64,000 nt of DNA from contig NZ_HG326652.1 of NCBI RefSeq assembly GCF_000308295.2, positions 205,337-269,336 of the forward strand, in the 5' to 3' direction. Position 1 is the stretch's first letter. Each line of letters opens with the position of its first letter. The notes below the pieces were generated by a model. That model worked only from the letters and a program-made list of their open reading frames with translations. It made no database searches and had not been told where the DNA came from. This stretch comes from Afipia birgiae 34632 (GTDB lineage Bacteria > Pseudomonadota > Alphaproteobacteria > Rhizobiales > Xanthobacteraceae). Positions 17,194-27,132 of the stretch are shown here, one piece after another. A program made the translations under genes and the position numbers.

Positions 17194-18273
17194 ATGAGAA
17201 GGATTGTCATTACTGCGACAGCTATGATCCTCACTGCCGCGGCTAGCATGTTTAGCGCTTCCGCAGCCGAGAAGCTCAAGGTCGGTTTCATTTATATCGG
17301 CCCGGTCGGCGATTTCGGCTGGACCTACCAGCATGAGCTTGCACGCCGAGCCATGGTCAAGGAATTCGGCGATAAGGTTGAGACGACCTTTCTCGAAAAC
17401 GTCAGCGAAGGTCCGGATTCCGAACGTTCGATCGAACAGCTTGTGCGCGCGGGCAACAAGCTGATCTTCACGACGTCCTTCGGCTACATGGAGCCGACGC
17501 TGAAGGTGGCCAAGAAGTATCCCAACGTGCGTTTCGAGCACGCCACCGGCTACAAGCGCGACAAAAACATGTCGACCTATTCCGGCAGGTTCTATGAGGG
17601 GCGTTACATTCAGGGCATCATCGCCGCCAAGATGTCGAAGACCGGCGTACTCGGCTATATCGGCTCGTTCCCCATCCCGGAAGTCATCTCGGGCATCAAC
17701 TCCACGATCCTCGGCGCGCAGACGATAAACCCCAACATCAAGGTCAAGATTATCTGGGCGAACTCGTGGTTTGACCCTGGCAAGGAAGCCGACGCCGCAA
17801 AGGCACTCCTCGATCAGGGCGCCGACGTCATCATGCAGCACACCGATAGTCCGGCGGCGATGCAGATCGCGTCAGAACGTGGCAAATGGGCATTCGGCCA
17901 AGCTTCCGAAATGATCAAGTTCGGACCGAAGGCGCAGCTCACTTCGACCCTGCATAACTGGACGCCCTACTATATCCAGCGCGTCAAGGCCGAGCTTGAT
18001 GGCACCTGGAAGTCGGAGGACACTTGGGCTGGCCTGAAGGACAAGATGGTGGTGATGGCGCCCTACACCAACATGCCAGACGACGTGAAGAAGTTGGCTG
18101 AAGATACCGAAGTGGCGATCAGGGACGGCAAATTGCTCCCCTTCAAATGTCCGGTCGTCGGCCAAGACGGCAAAGAGGTGGAGTGCAAGGGCGGTCACCA
18201 TCTCGACGACGGCCAAGTGCTCGGCATGAACTTCTACGTCAAGGGCATCGACGACAAGATTCCTGGCAAGTAG
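17194..18273 (+). CDS. BMP-family ABC transporter substrate-binding protein
   Basis: The 359-residue exported protein starts with a signal peptide (MRRIVITATAMILTAAASMF, cleavage near ASAAEK). It continues as a basic-membrane-protein/PnrA-like binding domain (KVGFIYIGPVGDFGWTYQHE). The family binds purine nucleosides or related molecules. It lies last in the transporter operon, followed by an intrinsic terminator, and faces the convergent 8-oxoguanine deaminase gene. The combination suggests uptake of purines or oxidised purines for catabolism. Confidence 0.92.
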   Translation: MRRIVITATAMILTAAASMFSASAAEKLKVGFIYIGPVGDFGWTYQHELARRAMVKEFGDKVETTFLENVSEGPDSERSIEQLVRAGNKLIFTTSFGYMEPTLKVAKKYPNVRFEHATGYKRDKNMSTYSGRFYEGRYIQGIIAAKMSKTGVLGYIGSFPIPEVISGINSTILGAQTINPNIKVKIIWANSWFDPGKEADAAKALLDQGADVIMQHTDSPAAMQIASERGKWAFGQASEMIKFGPKAQLTSTLHNWTPYYIQRVKAELDGTWKSEDTWAGLKDKMVVMAPYTNMPDDVKKLAEDTEVAIRDGKLLPFKCPVVGQDGKEVECKGGHHLDDGQVLGMNFYVKGIDDKIPGK

Positions 18274-18302
18274 CGCTAAGCTAGCTGTCCCGAGAAGATC
18301 GA

Positions 18303-18333
18303 GTCCGGACGGTGACGTCCGGACCCGGTTTTT
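18303..18333 (+). terminator. Intrinsic terminator of the BMP transporter operon
   Basis: The self-complementary 8-mer GTCCGGAC occurs at 18303-18310 and 18317-18324 around a six-base loop, followed by CCGG and TTTTT. It lies 30 bases after the binding-protein stop codon. Confidence 0.65.
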
Positions 18334-18343
18334 CGCCATGATC

Positions 18344-19693
18344 TCATTGCCCCTGCATCGTACGCGCGGCGGCGCTGTGGCGGCGGACCAGGTCCGATAC
18401 GTCGAGCCCAGGGATCGCACCATCGATCACCACCCAGTTTCCACCGACCATCACCCTATCGGCGCGATGCGCGCCGCATAGAACCAGTGCGGCGAGCGGA
18501 TCGCCGTGGCCGGAGAAACGTAGTTCGTCGAGCTTGAAAAATGCGAGGTCAGCGGCCTTCCCGACCGAGATCTCGCCGAGTTCGGGGCGACCGACGCATG
18601 CCGCTGAACCTTTAGTAGCCCAGCGCAGCGCGTCCTTGTGGCTGACGCGGCCGACACCGTAGCGTGCGCGCTGCAGCAAAAATGCGGAACGCACCTCCTG
18701 CATCAGGTTGGAACAGTCATTCGACGCGGAGCCGTCGACGCCGAGCCCGATCGCAACGCCAGCGTCTTCCATATCGCAAATCGGACAGCAGCCGGATGCG
18801 AGCAACTGGTTGCTGCAAGAGCAATGGCTGATGCTGGTCTTGGCACGGCCCAGCCGCCGTATTTCCTGTGCGTTGAAATGAACGCCGTGGGCGAGCCAGG
18901 TCCGCGCATTCAGCCAGCCGCATTGCTCGAGATAATCGAGCGGACGGCAGCCATAAATCTGTACGCAGTATCGGTTCTCATCCTCGGTTTCGCCTAGATG
19001 CGTGTGCATCCGAACATCCAGCCTGTCAGCCAGAACAGCGGTCGCCCGCATCAAAGAGGTCGTCACCGAAAACGGTGAGCACGGCGCCAGCGCGATCTGC
19101 ACCATAGCATCTTCGCCTCTTTCATGAAATTTCGTTACGACGCGCTCGCTGTCAGCGAGAATCGTGTCCTCATCCTGAACGACACTGTCGGGAGGCAAGC
19201 CGCCGTCTCGCTGCGACCGGTTCATCGAACCGCGCGTCAACAGCACTCGAAGGCCGAGCCGCTTGGCGACTGCAACCTCGATGTCGACGGCATCCTCGAT
19301 GCCCGTGGGAAACAGGTAGTGATGGTCTGTAGTGGTGGTGCATCCGGACAGCAGCAGCTCCGACATTGCCACGGTAACGGCGAGGTTCAGCGCCTCTGGC
19401 GTCACCCTCGCCCAGATCGGGTACAGCGCCTGCAGCCACGAAAACAGCTCGCGATCGAGCGCCGCTGGCAGCGCCCGCGTCAGGGTCTGGAAGAAATGAT
19501 GATGGGTGTTGATCAGTCCAGGTAGCACGGCGTGATCGCGTGCTTCATAAATTTTAGTATTCACCGTCGTGGGTAGATGGCCCGCTGGCACCAGTTCGAC
19601 GATCTTGCCGTTCTGGACGACGACGCCACGTTCCGCGCCATCGGCGAGAATGGTCAGTGGATCTTTGATCCAGATCGCGTTGCTTTGGTCCAT
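18344..19693 (-). CDS. 8-oxoguanine deaminase-like amidohydrolase
   Basis: The 449-residue enzyme of the metal-dependent amidohydrolase superfamily shows the first metal motif INTHHHFFQTLTRA, then DHHYLFP, HTHLGE, LAHGVHF and the final aspartate in GVDGSASND. The TLTRA and DHHYLFP context is typical of the 8-oxoguanine deaminase/AtzA-TrzN-like branch, which converts 8-oxoguanine to urate and ammonia. The neighbours (xanthine dehydrogenase and a BMP-type purine importer) support a purine substrate. Other purine or triazine substrates are possible. It lies downstream of xdhABC on the same strand but 805 bp away, so probably has its own promoter. Confidence 0.85.
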   Translation of the reverse strand: MDQSNAIWIKDPLTILADGAERGVVVQNGKIVELVPAGHLPTTVNTKIYEARDHAVLPGLINTHHHFFQTLTRALPAALDRELFSWLQALYPIWARVTPEALNLAVTVAMSELLLSGCTTTTDHHYLFPTGIEDAVDIEVAVAKRLGLRVLLTRGSMNRSQRDGGLPPDSVVQDEDTILADSERVVTKFHERGEDAMVQIALAPCSPFSVTTSLMRATAVLADRLDVRMHTHLGETEDENRYCVQIYGCRPLDYLEQCGWLNARTWLAHGVHFNAQEIRRLGRAKTSISHCSCSNQLLASGCCPICDMEDAGVAIGLGVDGSASNDCSNLMQEVRSAFLLQRARYGVGRVSHKDALRWATKGSAACVGRPELGEISVGKAADLAFFKLDELRFSGHGDPLAALVLCGAHRADRVMVGGNWVVIDGAIPGLDVSDLVRRHSAAARTMQGQ

Positions 19694-20498
19694 GGCTGTA
19701 GTTTCTCCGTCGGATTGTAAGTCGGCTCAAACGGGCACAACTAGAAATCAGCGGGTTCGCAGAAGCTGCCGCAGCCGGTTTGTCACCGCGGGTGATGCCC
19801 CCAATTTAGCTCCCGCTTCTGGAACGACGCGTCACGATCTCCGCAATGCGCTTTACCACTCGATCCCATGAGAGACCTTTGCATCTACTGCGATCTCGGA
19901 TCTTTGTGACTATAGACGGCGCGACGCCGTTGTACCTTCTCCGATTCCGGGAAGATCTTTCGAAATAAGCGACAAATGGCAATTCTCGCGATGCCGCGGG
20001 CGCATCCGTTGAACGCTACGCTCGATCCAATCTGCGGCGAGGTATGTCAGGGCAGACCACGGGCTACTGAGGCTTGTCTATGTGTTGGTGCTGTGACCGG
20101 TGGCTGCGACGGTGAAGACGTCGCGCGTTGGATTGTAGTCGAGGCCGAACTTGTTCTGCTAATAGCGATAGGCGACCCAGAGGTCGACGGAGTGCGAGTA
20201 TTTCTGGCCGATAAAGGCCTTGCTGGCATCGAACGTCACGCCGGCTGACGTCTACTTCGGCGGAGAGGCGACGATCCTCGCAGAACGCAACCGGATCAAG
20301 CTTGTCACCATCGCAAACCCGCCGCTCGCAGCATTGACCGCAGGCTGCTTAAACTCTAACCCTGATGACTAAAGCCTCCCTTTTCGAACAGCCTGATCAG
20401 GCTCCAATTATCTGACGACGGACAGTCTCAATGGTGCTGGCGGGGACACTCGCTGCCGAGCAAACGGAGGTTCGAGGTGGCCGGGAAGCTGTTGCGCA
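19694..20498. other. Intergenic region between 8-oxoguanine deaminase and xdhC
   Basis: About 800 bp without an intact gene. The only coding trace is a short decayed outer-membrane-like frame on the minus strand (20078-20263). The promoter of the deaminase gene must lie in its left part, but no convincing -35/-10 pair stood out. Confidence 0.5.
20078..20263 (-). pseudogene. C-terminal scrap of an outer-membrane-type protein
   Basis: Reading the minus strand gives AGVTFDASKAFIGQKYSHSV, then DLWVAYRY, a TAG stop, and QNKFGLDYNP. The alternating aromatic pattern resembles a beta-barrel or outer-membrane protein C-terminus. The TAG sits where a tryptophan TGG would fit. No N-terminal part is present. 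I do not recognise the exact family. Confidence 0.35.
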
Positions 20499-21335
20499 TT
20501 ATGCTACTTTCCGGGCCGAAGCAGCGTCGGCGGCAAATACTCTGACGAGTTCAGCGGCCGTGAGAGCCGCAATGACTGCCGGGCGCTTGTCGCGCACCAA
20601 GCTACCGCCGATCGGGCAGACGATGCGTGCGATGTCGCGGCGGGAGACGCCCTGCTGAAGAAAGGCAGTCATGAATCGCTTCCGCTTGCTGTGCGAGCCA
20701 ATAATACCAAGATAACCGAAGTCCCCGCGCTCCAACACTGCGCTTGCGATCAGTGCATCGAACGAATGGCTGTGGGTCATCACTACATAGGCGGCATTGG
20801 CCGGCGCCGCCTCGACTTCGACTAGCATGCGGTCGGTCAAGATAATGGTCACGCCATCGGCTTCGAAGCCCGAGAACTCTTCGGGCCGGCTGTCGATCAG
20901 CCGCACCGAGAATGGGAGCAGCGATAGAGCGGTGGCCAACGCCTTGCCGACGTGTCCGGCGCCAAAGATCTGAACGACGGGGTATGCGGCGCGCTCCATC
21001 GCTTCGGCAGCTGCAAGACGCTCCAGCGTGTCGGCTGTCGCCCGTTCGATGAGGAGAGTGACATGTCCGCCGCAACATTGACCGATGCCGGGGCCGAGCG
21101 GAATAGCGAGTTCGTGCCGCTCCAGGTCAAGGTCGAGCAGTTTGCGTGCCTCGGCGATCGCTTCCCACTCGAAGCGGCCGCCGCCGATAGTGCCGGCGAC
21201 GCGGTTTTCTGTGACGAGCATCGCGGCACCCGCTTCGCGTGGGGTCGATCCGCGCACTTCGGCAACTACGACCAATGCTGCTGCAGTACCCGCTGCCAAG
21301 TGGGCAGCAAGCTCGCTCGAAAGGGCTGCACTCAA
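20499..21335 (-). CDS. xdhC: Xanthine dehydrogenase accessory protein XdhC
   Basis: The 278-residue protein has the XdhC/CoxI N-terminal part (VAEVRGSTPREAGAAMLV, GTIGGGRFEWEAI, GQCCGGHVTLL) and a C-terminal Rossmann domain (VQIFGAGHVGKALATALS, then YLGIIGSHSKRKRF). XdhC binds molybdenum cofactor, has it sulfurated and inserts it into the XdhB subunit. The start is a TTG that overlaps the xdhB stop (TTGA), so it is translationally coupled and weakly initiated, as expected for a chaperone needed in small amounts. No internal ATG precedes the conserved core. Confidence 0.93.
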   Translation of the reverse strand: MSAALSSELAAHLAAGTAAALVVVAEVRGSTPREAGAAMLVTENRVAGTIGGGRFEWEAIAEARKLLDLDLERHELAIPLGPGIGQCCGGHVTLLIERATADTLERLAAAEAMERAAYPVVQIFGAGHVGKALATALSLLPFSVRLIDSRPEEFSGFEADGVTIILTDRMLVEVEAAPANAAYVVMTHSHSFDALIASAVLERGDFGYLGIIGSHSKRKRFMTAFLQQGVSRRDIARIVCPIGGSLVRDKRPAVIAALTAAELVRVFAADAASARKVA

Positions 21336-23680
21336 GCTGTGTCTCCTGTTGAGGTCGACTTCAGGGCAATGCGCAACCGCTCGATCGCATCGAGGACCCG
21401 CTCGGGAGTTGCTGGTGCGTCGAGCCGCGGACAGATCCGATAATTGGCGACGCTCGCCACGGCATCGGAGAGGGCATGAAGCACGGAAATGGCGAGCATG
21501 ATGGGCGGCTCGCCCACAGCTTTTGACCGGAAAATCGAATCCTCGCGATTGATGCCCCCCCGGTGGAGGGCGACGTTGAAGACGCGGGGTCGGTCACTGC
21601 AGGCTGGAATCTTGTAGGTCGAGGGCGCATGCGTGCACAACCGCCCATTGCCGTCCCACCACAATTCCTCGGTAGTCAACCAGCCCATGCCTTGGACAAA
21701 GCCGCCCTCGACTTGGCCGATATCTACCGCCGGGTTCAGAGAGCGGCCGGCATCATGGAGGATGTTGACGCGCTCCACCCGGTATTCACCGGTGAGAGTA
21801 TCGACCGCGACTTCGCTGCAGGACGCGCCGTACGCGAAGTAATAGAATGGGCGGCCTCGGCCTTGCTTCCGATCCCAATGAATTTTCGGCGTTTTGTAGA
21901 AACCAGTTGCGGAAAGCGGGATGCGTGCCATGTAGGCCTGCTTGATCAGTTCGGTAAATGGTACCGTTCGGTCGCCGATCATTACGTGGTTGGGGAGGAA
22001 GACGATCTCGGCCCTCGGCACGCCAAATGTCTTGGCCGCGAAGTTGATGAGGCGTTCCTTGATCGTTCGCGCCGCCGCCTGCGCGGCTTTGCCGTTGAGG
22101 TCAGCACCTGACGAAGCAGCGGTAGCTGACGTGTTCGGAACCTTGCCCGTTGTGGTGGCGGTAATCTTCACCTGCGCGATGTCGATTTGCAGTTCCTGGG
22201 CGACGATCTGAGCGACCTTGGTGTGGAGGCCCTGGCCCATCTCGGTGCCGCCGTGATTGATCTGCACGCTGCCGTCCGTATAGACGTGCAGCAGAGCACC
22301 AGCCTGGTTGTAATGGGTTGCAGTGAAAGAGATGCCGAACTTCACCGGCGTCAGCGCAATGCCGCGTTTGATCACACCTCCGGTAGCGTTAGCGTCGCGG
22401 ATGGCTTGGCGCCGCGCTTGATAGGCGCAGTCGCGCTCCAGTGTCTCCACCAGATCGAGGATAATGTTGTCCTCAACCTTCTGGTGATAGGGCGTCAAGT
22501 CACGGTTGGCGCCGCCATAGAAATTGCGCTTGCGCACGGTTAATGGGTCGAGGCCAGTGGCATAGGCGATCTCCTCGATCAGACGCTCGCCACCTATCAT
22601 GCCCTGCGGTCCACCGAAGCCGCGGAAAGCGGTGTTGGAGACGGTGTTGGTCTTCAGAGGTTCCGAGACCAAACGCACAGACGGATAGAAATAGCAATTG
22701 TCGGCATGGAACAGGGCGCGGTCGGTGACTGGGCCGGAGAGATCAGAAGACCAGCCGCAGCGAGCAGCAAAGGTCATATCGACAGCCTTGATGCGCCCGT
22801 CATCGTCGAACCCCACTCCATAGTCGACGACGAAGTCGTGGCGTTTGCCGGTAACAATCATGTCGTCGTCGCGGTCGGGCCGGATCTTGGCTGCGCGCTT
22901 CAGCTGCTTCGCGACGATAGCGGCGATGCAGGCAAATTGGTTGCCCTGCGTCTCCTTGCCGCCAAAGCCCCCACCCATGCGGCGCACCTCGACGGTTACC
23001 GCGTTAGACGGCACGCCCAGCGTCAGCGCCACCATGTGCTGAACTTCGCTCGGGTGCTGGGTAGAGGAAAAGACGGTGACCTCATCCCCCTCGCCGGGAA
23101 TGGCGAGGGCGATTTGGCCTTCCAAGTAAAAGTGATCTTGTCCACCGATCCGCATTCGTCCAGAGAGGCGGCGGGGCGCCGCCGCGAGGCCTGCTATCGC
23201 ATCGCCGCGTGCCAGTTTGAGCGGCTCGGTCACAAATTGGCCGATAGGTTTTGCGGTGTCGATATCGAGTACCGCAGGCAGATCCTCATATATGATTGCG
23301 GCCAGGCGCGCGGCGCGGCGCGCCTGCTCCCGCGTTTCGGCGGCGACGGCGAAGATCGGCTGGCCAAGAAATTCGACCACTCCTTCCGCCAGCAGCGGCT
23401 CGTCATGCTTGTGCGTCGGACTGACGTCGTTCTGGCCAGGAATATCAGTGGCGGTCAGAACCGCGACTACGCCGGGAGCTTCGCGCACCCTGCCGAGGTT
23501 GACGGCGGTGAGACGAGCATGCGGCCGTTCGCTGAGGCCGAAATAGACATGCACCAGCCCATTGGGAGTTGGCATATCATCGACGTAAATCGCCTCGCCG
23601 GTGACATGGCGTCGGGCGCTGTCGTGGGGTTGCGCAGTGTGCACGACGCCGAGCAGAACGTTCCGCTCGTTCTTAGACAT
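21332..23680 (-). CDS. xdhB: Xanthine dehydrogenase, molybdopterin-binding subunit XdhB
   Basis: The 782-residue large subunit oxidises hypoxanthine and xanthine to urate. Visible features: an N-terminal a/b-hammerhead domain (ARRHVTGEAIYVDDMPTPNG), then molybdopterin-binding motifs (MGGGFGGKETQGNQF, NTAFRGFGGPQGM). The catalytic glutamate lies in KAVGEPPIM (about Glu724), as in all XDH enzymes. The ATG at 23680 overlaps the xdhA stop by 8 bp. Length agrees with the bacterial two-subunit XdhAB type. Electrons pass to the Fe-S and FAD centres in XdhA. Confidence 0.95.
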   Translation of the reverse strand: MSKNERNVLLGVVHTAQPHDSARRHVTGEAIYVDDMPTPNGLVHVYFGLSERPHARLTAVNLGRVREAPGVVAVLTATDIPGQNDVSPTHKHDEPLLAEGVVEFLGQPIFAVAAETREQARRAARLAAIIYEDLPAVLDIDTAKPIGQFVTEPLKLARGDAIAGLAAAPRRLSGRMRIGGQDHFYLEGQIALAIPGEGDEVTVFSSTQHPSEVQHMVALTLGVPSNAVTVEVRRMGGGFGGKETQGNQFACIAAIVAKQLKRAAKIRPDRDDDMIVTGKRHDFVVDYGVGFDDDGRIKAVDMTFAARCGWSSDLSGPVTDRALFHADNCYFYPSVRLVSEPLKTNTVSNTAFRGFGGPQGMIGGERLIEEIAYATGLDPLTVRKRNFYGGANRDLTPYHQKVEDNIILDLVETLERDCAYQARRQAIRDANATGGVIKRGIALTPVKFGISFTATHYNQAGALLHVYTDGSVQINHGGTEMGQGLHTKVAQIVAQELQIDIAQVKITATTTGKVPNTSATAASSGADLNGKAAQAAARTIKERLINFAAKTFGVPRAEIVFLPNHVMIGDRTVPFTELIKQAYMARIPLSATGFYKTPKIHWDRKQGRGRPFYYFAYGASCSEVAVDTLTGEYRVERVNILHDAGRSLNPAVDIGQVEGGFVQGMGWLTTEELWWDGNGRLCTHAPSTYKIPACSDRPRVFNVALHRGGINREDSIFRSKAVGEPPIMLAISVLHALSDAVASVANYRICPRLDAPATPERVLDAIERLRIALKSTSTGDTA

Positions 23681-25142
23681 GGGCAAGCTCCTTGGCGCCG
23701 ACCAGGCGGGTTTCCTCTGCCGGGAGCATCAGTTCGACGTGCAGGCGCTCGATCAGGTTCTGGGCGACGCGCGTGCGATAGTTGGCGCTCGCCCTCATGT
23801 CGCTGATTGGCGAGAAGTCCTGCGCCAGCGCGCTCTTGACTGCAGCTACTGCCGTTTCGTCGAAGGAGCGCCCTGTCAAGACCCGTTCGACCGCCGCGGC
23901 GCGCATCGGCGTGGCCGCCATGCCGCCGAATGCGACACGCGCCTCGACTACGCGGTCGCCGTCAAGGCGAAGCAGGAAGGCCCCCATCAACGCCGAAATG
24001 TCCTGATCAAAGCGCTTGCTGATCTTGTACGCTCGGAAGCGGGCGTCGGCCAACGGCTTCGGCACGCTGATTCGTTCGACAAATTCGCCAGGACCACGAT
24101 CCTGCTTGCCATAGGCGACGAAGAAATCTTCCAGCGGCAACGAGCGCTGTTTCGCGCCGCACCTGAGATGCAGCGTCGCGCCGAGTGCAACCAGCGCGGG
24201 GGAAGCGTCCCCGATCGGCGAGCCATTGGCAATATTGCCGCCGATGGTGCCGACGTTGCGGATCTGGGTTGAGCCAAGCCGGCGGAAGATCTCGCCGAGA
24301 TCGGGATAGTACCGGGCGAGAAGAGTGGTGGCGTCGGCGTACGTTACTGCCGCACCGATTTCAATGGTGTCGCCGGTGTCGTCGATGTGTTGCAGGTCGC
24401 GAACCCGGCCGATCCAGACCACAGGATCGAGCTTGCGCATATGCTTGGTGACCCACAAGCCGACATCGGTTGAGCCAGCGACAATGGTGGCGTGCGGCGC
24501 GGCCAGCAGGAACTCGGCGAGCGCATCCATCGTGGCCGGCGCGTAGAAGGTGCCGGCGACGCTTTCGATCGAGATCGTTTCCTCGTCGCGCAAAATCTCA
24601 AGGCGGGAAATCGTCTGCGCCTCCCGCTGATCGAAACAATCAGCGTTTGTGCCGGCGCAAACACGCTCGGCAGCCCGGACGATCGGCGCATAGCCCGTGC
24701 ATCGGCACAGATTCCCGGCGAGGGCATCGTTGATCGCGTCTTGGTTCGGGACGGCATCCACACTCTTCGACAGCGCGAAAAGAGACATTACGAAGCCGGG
24801 CGTGCAAAAGCCGCATTGCGAGCCGTGGCAGTCGACCATAGCTTGCTGCACCGGATGCAATTGCCCGTCGGAACCCGCCAGATGTTCTACTGTGAGGAGC
24901 TGACTGCCATCAAGGGAGCCGACGAACTGGATGCACGCGTTGACAGCCTGATAGCGCAAGCGTCCGCGGTCGGGGCGAGCGAGTACGACAGTGCAGGCGC
25001 CGCAATCGCCTTCGTTGCAGCCTTCCTTGGTACCAACGCGCCGTTCCTCGAGACGCAACCAGTCAAGGACCGTCATGGTCGGGGCAAAGCTGTTGATTTC
25101 ACGTAGCTCGTCACCTAAGAGGAACCGGATACACCTTCTCAT
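23673..25142 (-). CDS. xdhA: Xanthine dehydrogenase, Fe-S/FAD subunit XdhA
   Basis: The 489-residue small subunit has a plant-type [2Fe-2S] centre (Cys42, Cys47, Cys50, Cys70 in GCNEGDCGAC...VNAC), a second [2Fe-2S] centre (Cys110, Cys113, Cys146, Cys148 in SQCGFCTPG and NLCRCTG) and an FAD domain (HATIVAGSTDVGLWVTK, then NVGTIGGNIANGSPIGD). ATG 25142 starts directly at the conserved N-terminus; an extension to 25196 adds 18 non-conserved residues. Gene order xdhA-xdhB-xdhC with overlaps indicates one operon. Confidence 0.95.
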   Translation of the reverse strand: MRRCIRFLLGDELREINSFAPTMTVLDWLRLEERRVGTKEGCNEGDCGACTVVLARPDRGRLRYQAVNACIQFVGSLDGSQLLTVEHLAGSDGQLHPVQQAMVDCHGSQCGFCTPGFVMSLFALSKSVDAVPNQDAINDALAGNLCRCTGYAPIVRAAERVCAGTNADCFDQREAQTISRLEILRDEETISIESVAGTFYAPATMDALAEFLLAAPHATIVAGSTDVGLWVTKHMRKLDPVVWIGRVRDLQHIDDTGDTIEIGAAVTYADATTLLARYYPDLGEIFRRLGSTQIRNVGTIGGNIANGSPIGDASPALVALGATLHLRCGAKQRSLPLEDFFVAYGKQDRGPGEFVERISVPKPLADARFRAYKISKRFDQDISALMGAFLLRLDGDRVVEARVAFGGMAATPMRAAAVERVLTGRSFDETAVAAVKSALAQDFSPISDMRASANYRTRVAQNLIERLHVELMLPAEETRLVGAKELAHV

Positions 25143-25477
25143 TTGCGAGGTCCATCTTGCAGAGAAACTTGGGTTAGTTGTCTCGACAGGTGCCAAGGTT
25201 GTCGTAATTCCACAACAGAGGTCAGCGGGCCAACATACGCGGTGAGATGTCGCGATGCTAAGCCAGTTATGCTCTCCTTCCTGCGGCCTGCTCAGTCGCG
25301 CCAGGCTATCTTAATTATTCAGGCGCCCGCTGGCACCTGTTGCGATCAGAACATAACACCGTAGCCCAATACGGCCTTGTAGTTCCCGAAGAAACATTTT
25401 CGCAATTTCTCGAAAGATGTCTGCCCAGATCCACCGCGTCGCTGACAATGACGCCTCGCTCTGGGCGGGAGTTGCAT

Positions 25478-25935
25478 TGATCTGCCCCCCTTTGAAGCGG
25501 TCCTCCCTGAAGTATGATTTCGGATGGAGGATAAGATCGATGGCAAGGGAGAGGCATACGGCTGAAGTTGCGACGCTGCGGCAGGTTGACGTGCTCATGG
25601 CACGGGGGCGGCAGGTTGGAGACGCGGTGCGAACGATAGGCGTGACAGAAGTTACGTATTATCGATGGCGGAACGAGTACGGCGGCCTGAGGGGCGATCG
25701 GGTGAAGCGCTTGAAGGAGCTGGAGACGGAGAACGCGGACGGTCAATAAGAAGCGTGTCGAGCGGATCTGGCGATGTGAGGGCTGAAAGTCCCAGCCAAA
25801 CAGCCTAAGCGAGGGCGTCTGTTACTCAACGACGGTTCGTGTATCCGGCTGCGGCCGGAGCGCCCCACCATGTCTGGTTCTATGACTTCGTCGCTGATCG
25901 CAGCCTTGATGGCGAACCGCTTCATTGTCAAGGCG
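25478..25935 (+). pseudogene. Truncated IS3-family element (orfA plus internal orfB scrap)
   Basis: The left end TGATCTGCCCCCCTTTGAAG (25478) resembles IS3-family termini. OrfA starts at ATG 25540 (MARERHTAE) and continues with VGDAVRTIGVTEVTYYRWRN, a transposase HTH. A small deletion after HTAE has removed residues of the first helix. At about 25738 the sequence jumps to the middle of orfB: VNKKRVERIWRCEG and, after frameshifts, LKVPAKQPKRGRLLLNDGSC and HHVWFYDFVADRS. The catalytic DDE core and right end are missing. It is a dead fragment, not an active element. Confidence 0.8.
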
Positions 25936-26310
25936 ACTAATATATACCAATTTCAACGGCATATGAGTTCGCAGTTCTATTTAGACTGGCCCGCCATTTT
26001 GCCACCTACGAGACTGATAGCGTCTACGAAAACCCTCAACGTCGGAGCCTCTGTGGCTCTTGATGATAATGTCATTCCATTCCAGAAATATGCTTCCATT
26101 GGGAGGTTGCAACTATTCTCGTCGCATCGAGAGGGCTTGTCTTTGTAGCAGGTGACCGATCGATGAACTTCATGTGTGATTGAGTGCATGCCGTAGAGTG
26201 GGACAGCAGCAGATGATGCAGCCGATCCTGCCGCCCATGATAAGAGTATTGCCCGGCTTCGTCTCAACGTCTGATCGAGCGGCTATCGCGAGAAGAGCGG
26301 TGGTCGCGTT
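25936..26310. other. Intergenic region containing a dispersed repeat
   Basis: No gene seen. The first part (25948-26006) is 80% identical, without gaps, to a segment at 46012-46070. The remainder, up to the CBS gene stop, has no coding pattern I can support. Confidence 0.45.
25948..26006. repeat. Dispersed 59-bp degenerate repeat, copy A
   Basis: Ungapped comparison with 46012-46070 gives 47 identical positions of 59, counted by eye. It lies directly behind the truncated IS3 fragment. It may be the edge of an old insertion sequence. No open frame is shared between the two copies. Confidence 0.6.
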
Positions 26311-26730
26311 TCAGTGATGGGCCGAAACGCTCTTGACGCACTCAGACAGCAAATCACCGGACGCAAAATGGCTGACGTCACCCAGACTGATGATGCCAAC
26401 CATCCGCTTGCTCTTGTTGATCACCGGCAGCCTGCGGACCTGCAGCTTCTCCATGTGATGCACCGCCTTTGGGAGATCATCGTCCTCCCGGCAACAATGG
26501 ATGCCTTCGGTCATCACATCGCGCGCCGTTGCGCGGCCAGCATCGAAGGTGTTGCTCGCGAGCCCTTTGCAGACGATGTTGCGATCGGTCACGATCCCGA
26601 TCAGTCGGTCGTCCTCCCCAATCGGAATGCAGCCGATGTCATGCCCCCGCATCAATTTCGCGAGCTCGGTGACAGGGGTGTTGGGGCTGACCCAGTCGAC
26701 ACCCTTGTGCATCACGTCTTTGACTTTCAT
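26311..26730 (-). CDS. CBS-domain protein
   Basis: A 139-residue soluble protein made of a tandem CBS pair (Bateman module). CBS1 is VKDVMHKGVDWVSPNTPVTE...IGIVTDRNI and CBS2 is ARDVMTEGIHCCREDDDLPK...VGIISLGDVS. There is no attached effector domain. Such stand-alone modules sense adenine nucleotides and regulate partner proteins or respond to stress. Monocistronic. The AMP nucleosidase gene nearby is divergent, a suggestive but unproven adenylate link. Confidence 0.9.
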   Translation of the reverse strand: MKVKDVMHKGVDWVSPNTPVTELAKLMRGHDIGCIPIGEDDRLIGIVTDRNIVCKGLASNTFDAGRATARDVMTEGIHCCREDDDLPKAVHHMEKLQVRRLPVINKSKRMVGIISLGDVSHFASGDLLSECVKSVSAHH

Positions 26731-27132
26731 CGCGAGCCTCCATTAATGGGTTCAAGTGCACTTGATGCAATGCAGCACGGCCCCGTTTTTCTCAACTATA
26801 CAACCGATTGCGTGCGAGGTCGCAGAAGAAAGCATCATTCCTACGCGACCGGACCAGACAAGCGCTGTCGCTGCCGCCCTCCTGAACAAGTGACAGCGAC
26901 TTCGCGGCCGGGATTCCCGCCCAACATCGCAAAGGTAATGGGCCGCGCGCATCCGACGCGAAGCCGCTTATGTCAGGTTTCCCCAAAGCCTGTGTAAGGC
27001 GTCAGCGCGATGACTTCCGCGTCCGGAACGGATTAGTGGAATCCTGCAAATCCAGGCGTGTCACATTGGACAGGGAACGGTTCTAGCCTGATAGTCTGCG
27101 TTGCTGCGCGCCTCCAGATGAGGTCAAAGGGA
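26731..27132. other. Divergent intergenic region between the CBS and AMP nucleosidase genes
   Basis: About 400 bp with no gene. It must contain both promoters. No clear operator or hairpin was recognised. Confidence 0.4.

Noticed and set aside
22706-23806. Long plus-strand frame (366 codons) opposite xdhB and xdhA
   Set aside because: It lies wholly antisense to clear XDH coding sequence and shows no domain; GC-rich codons of the true genes create such mirror frames.
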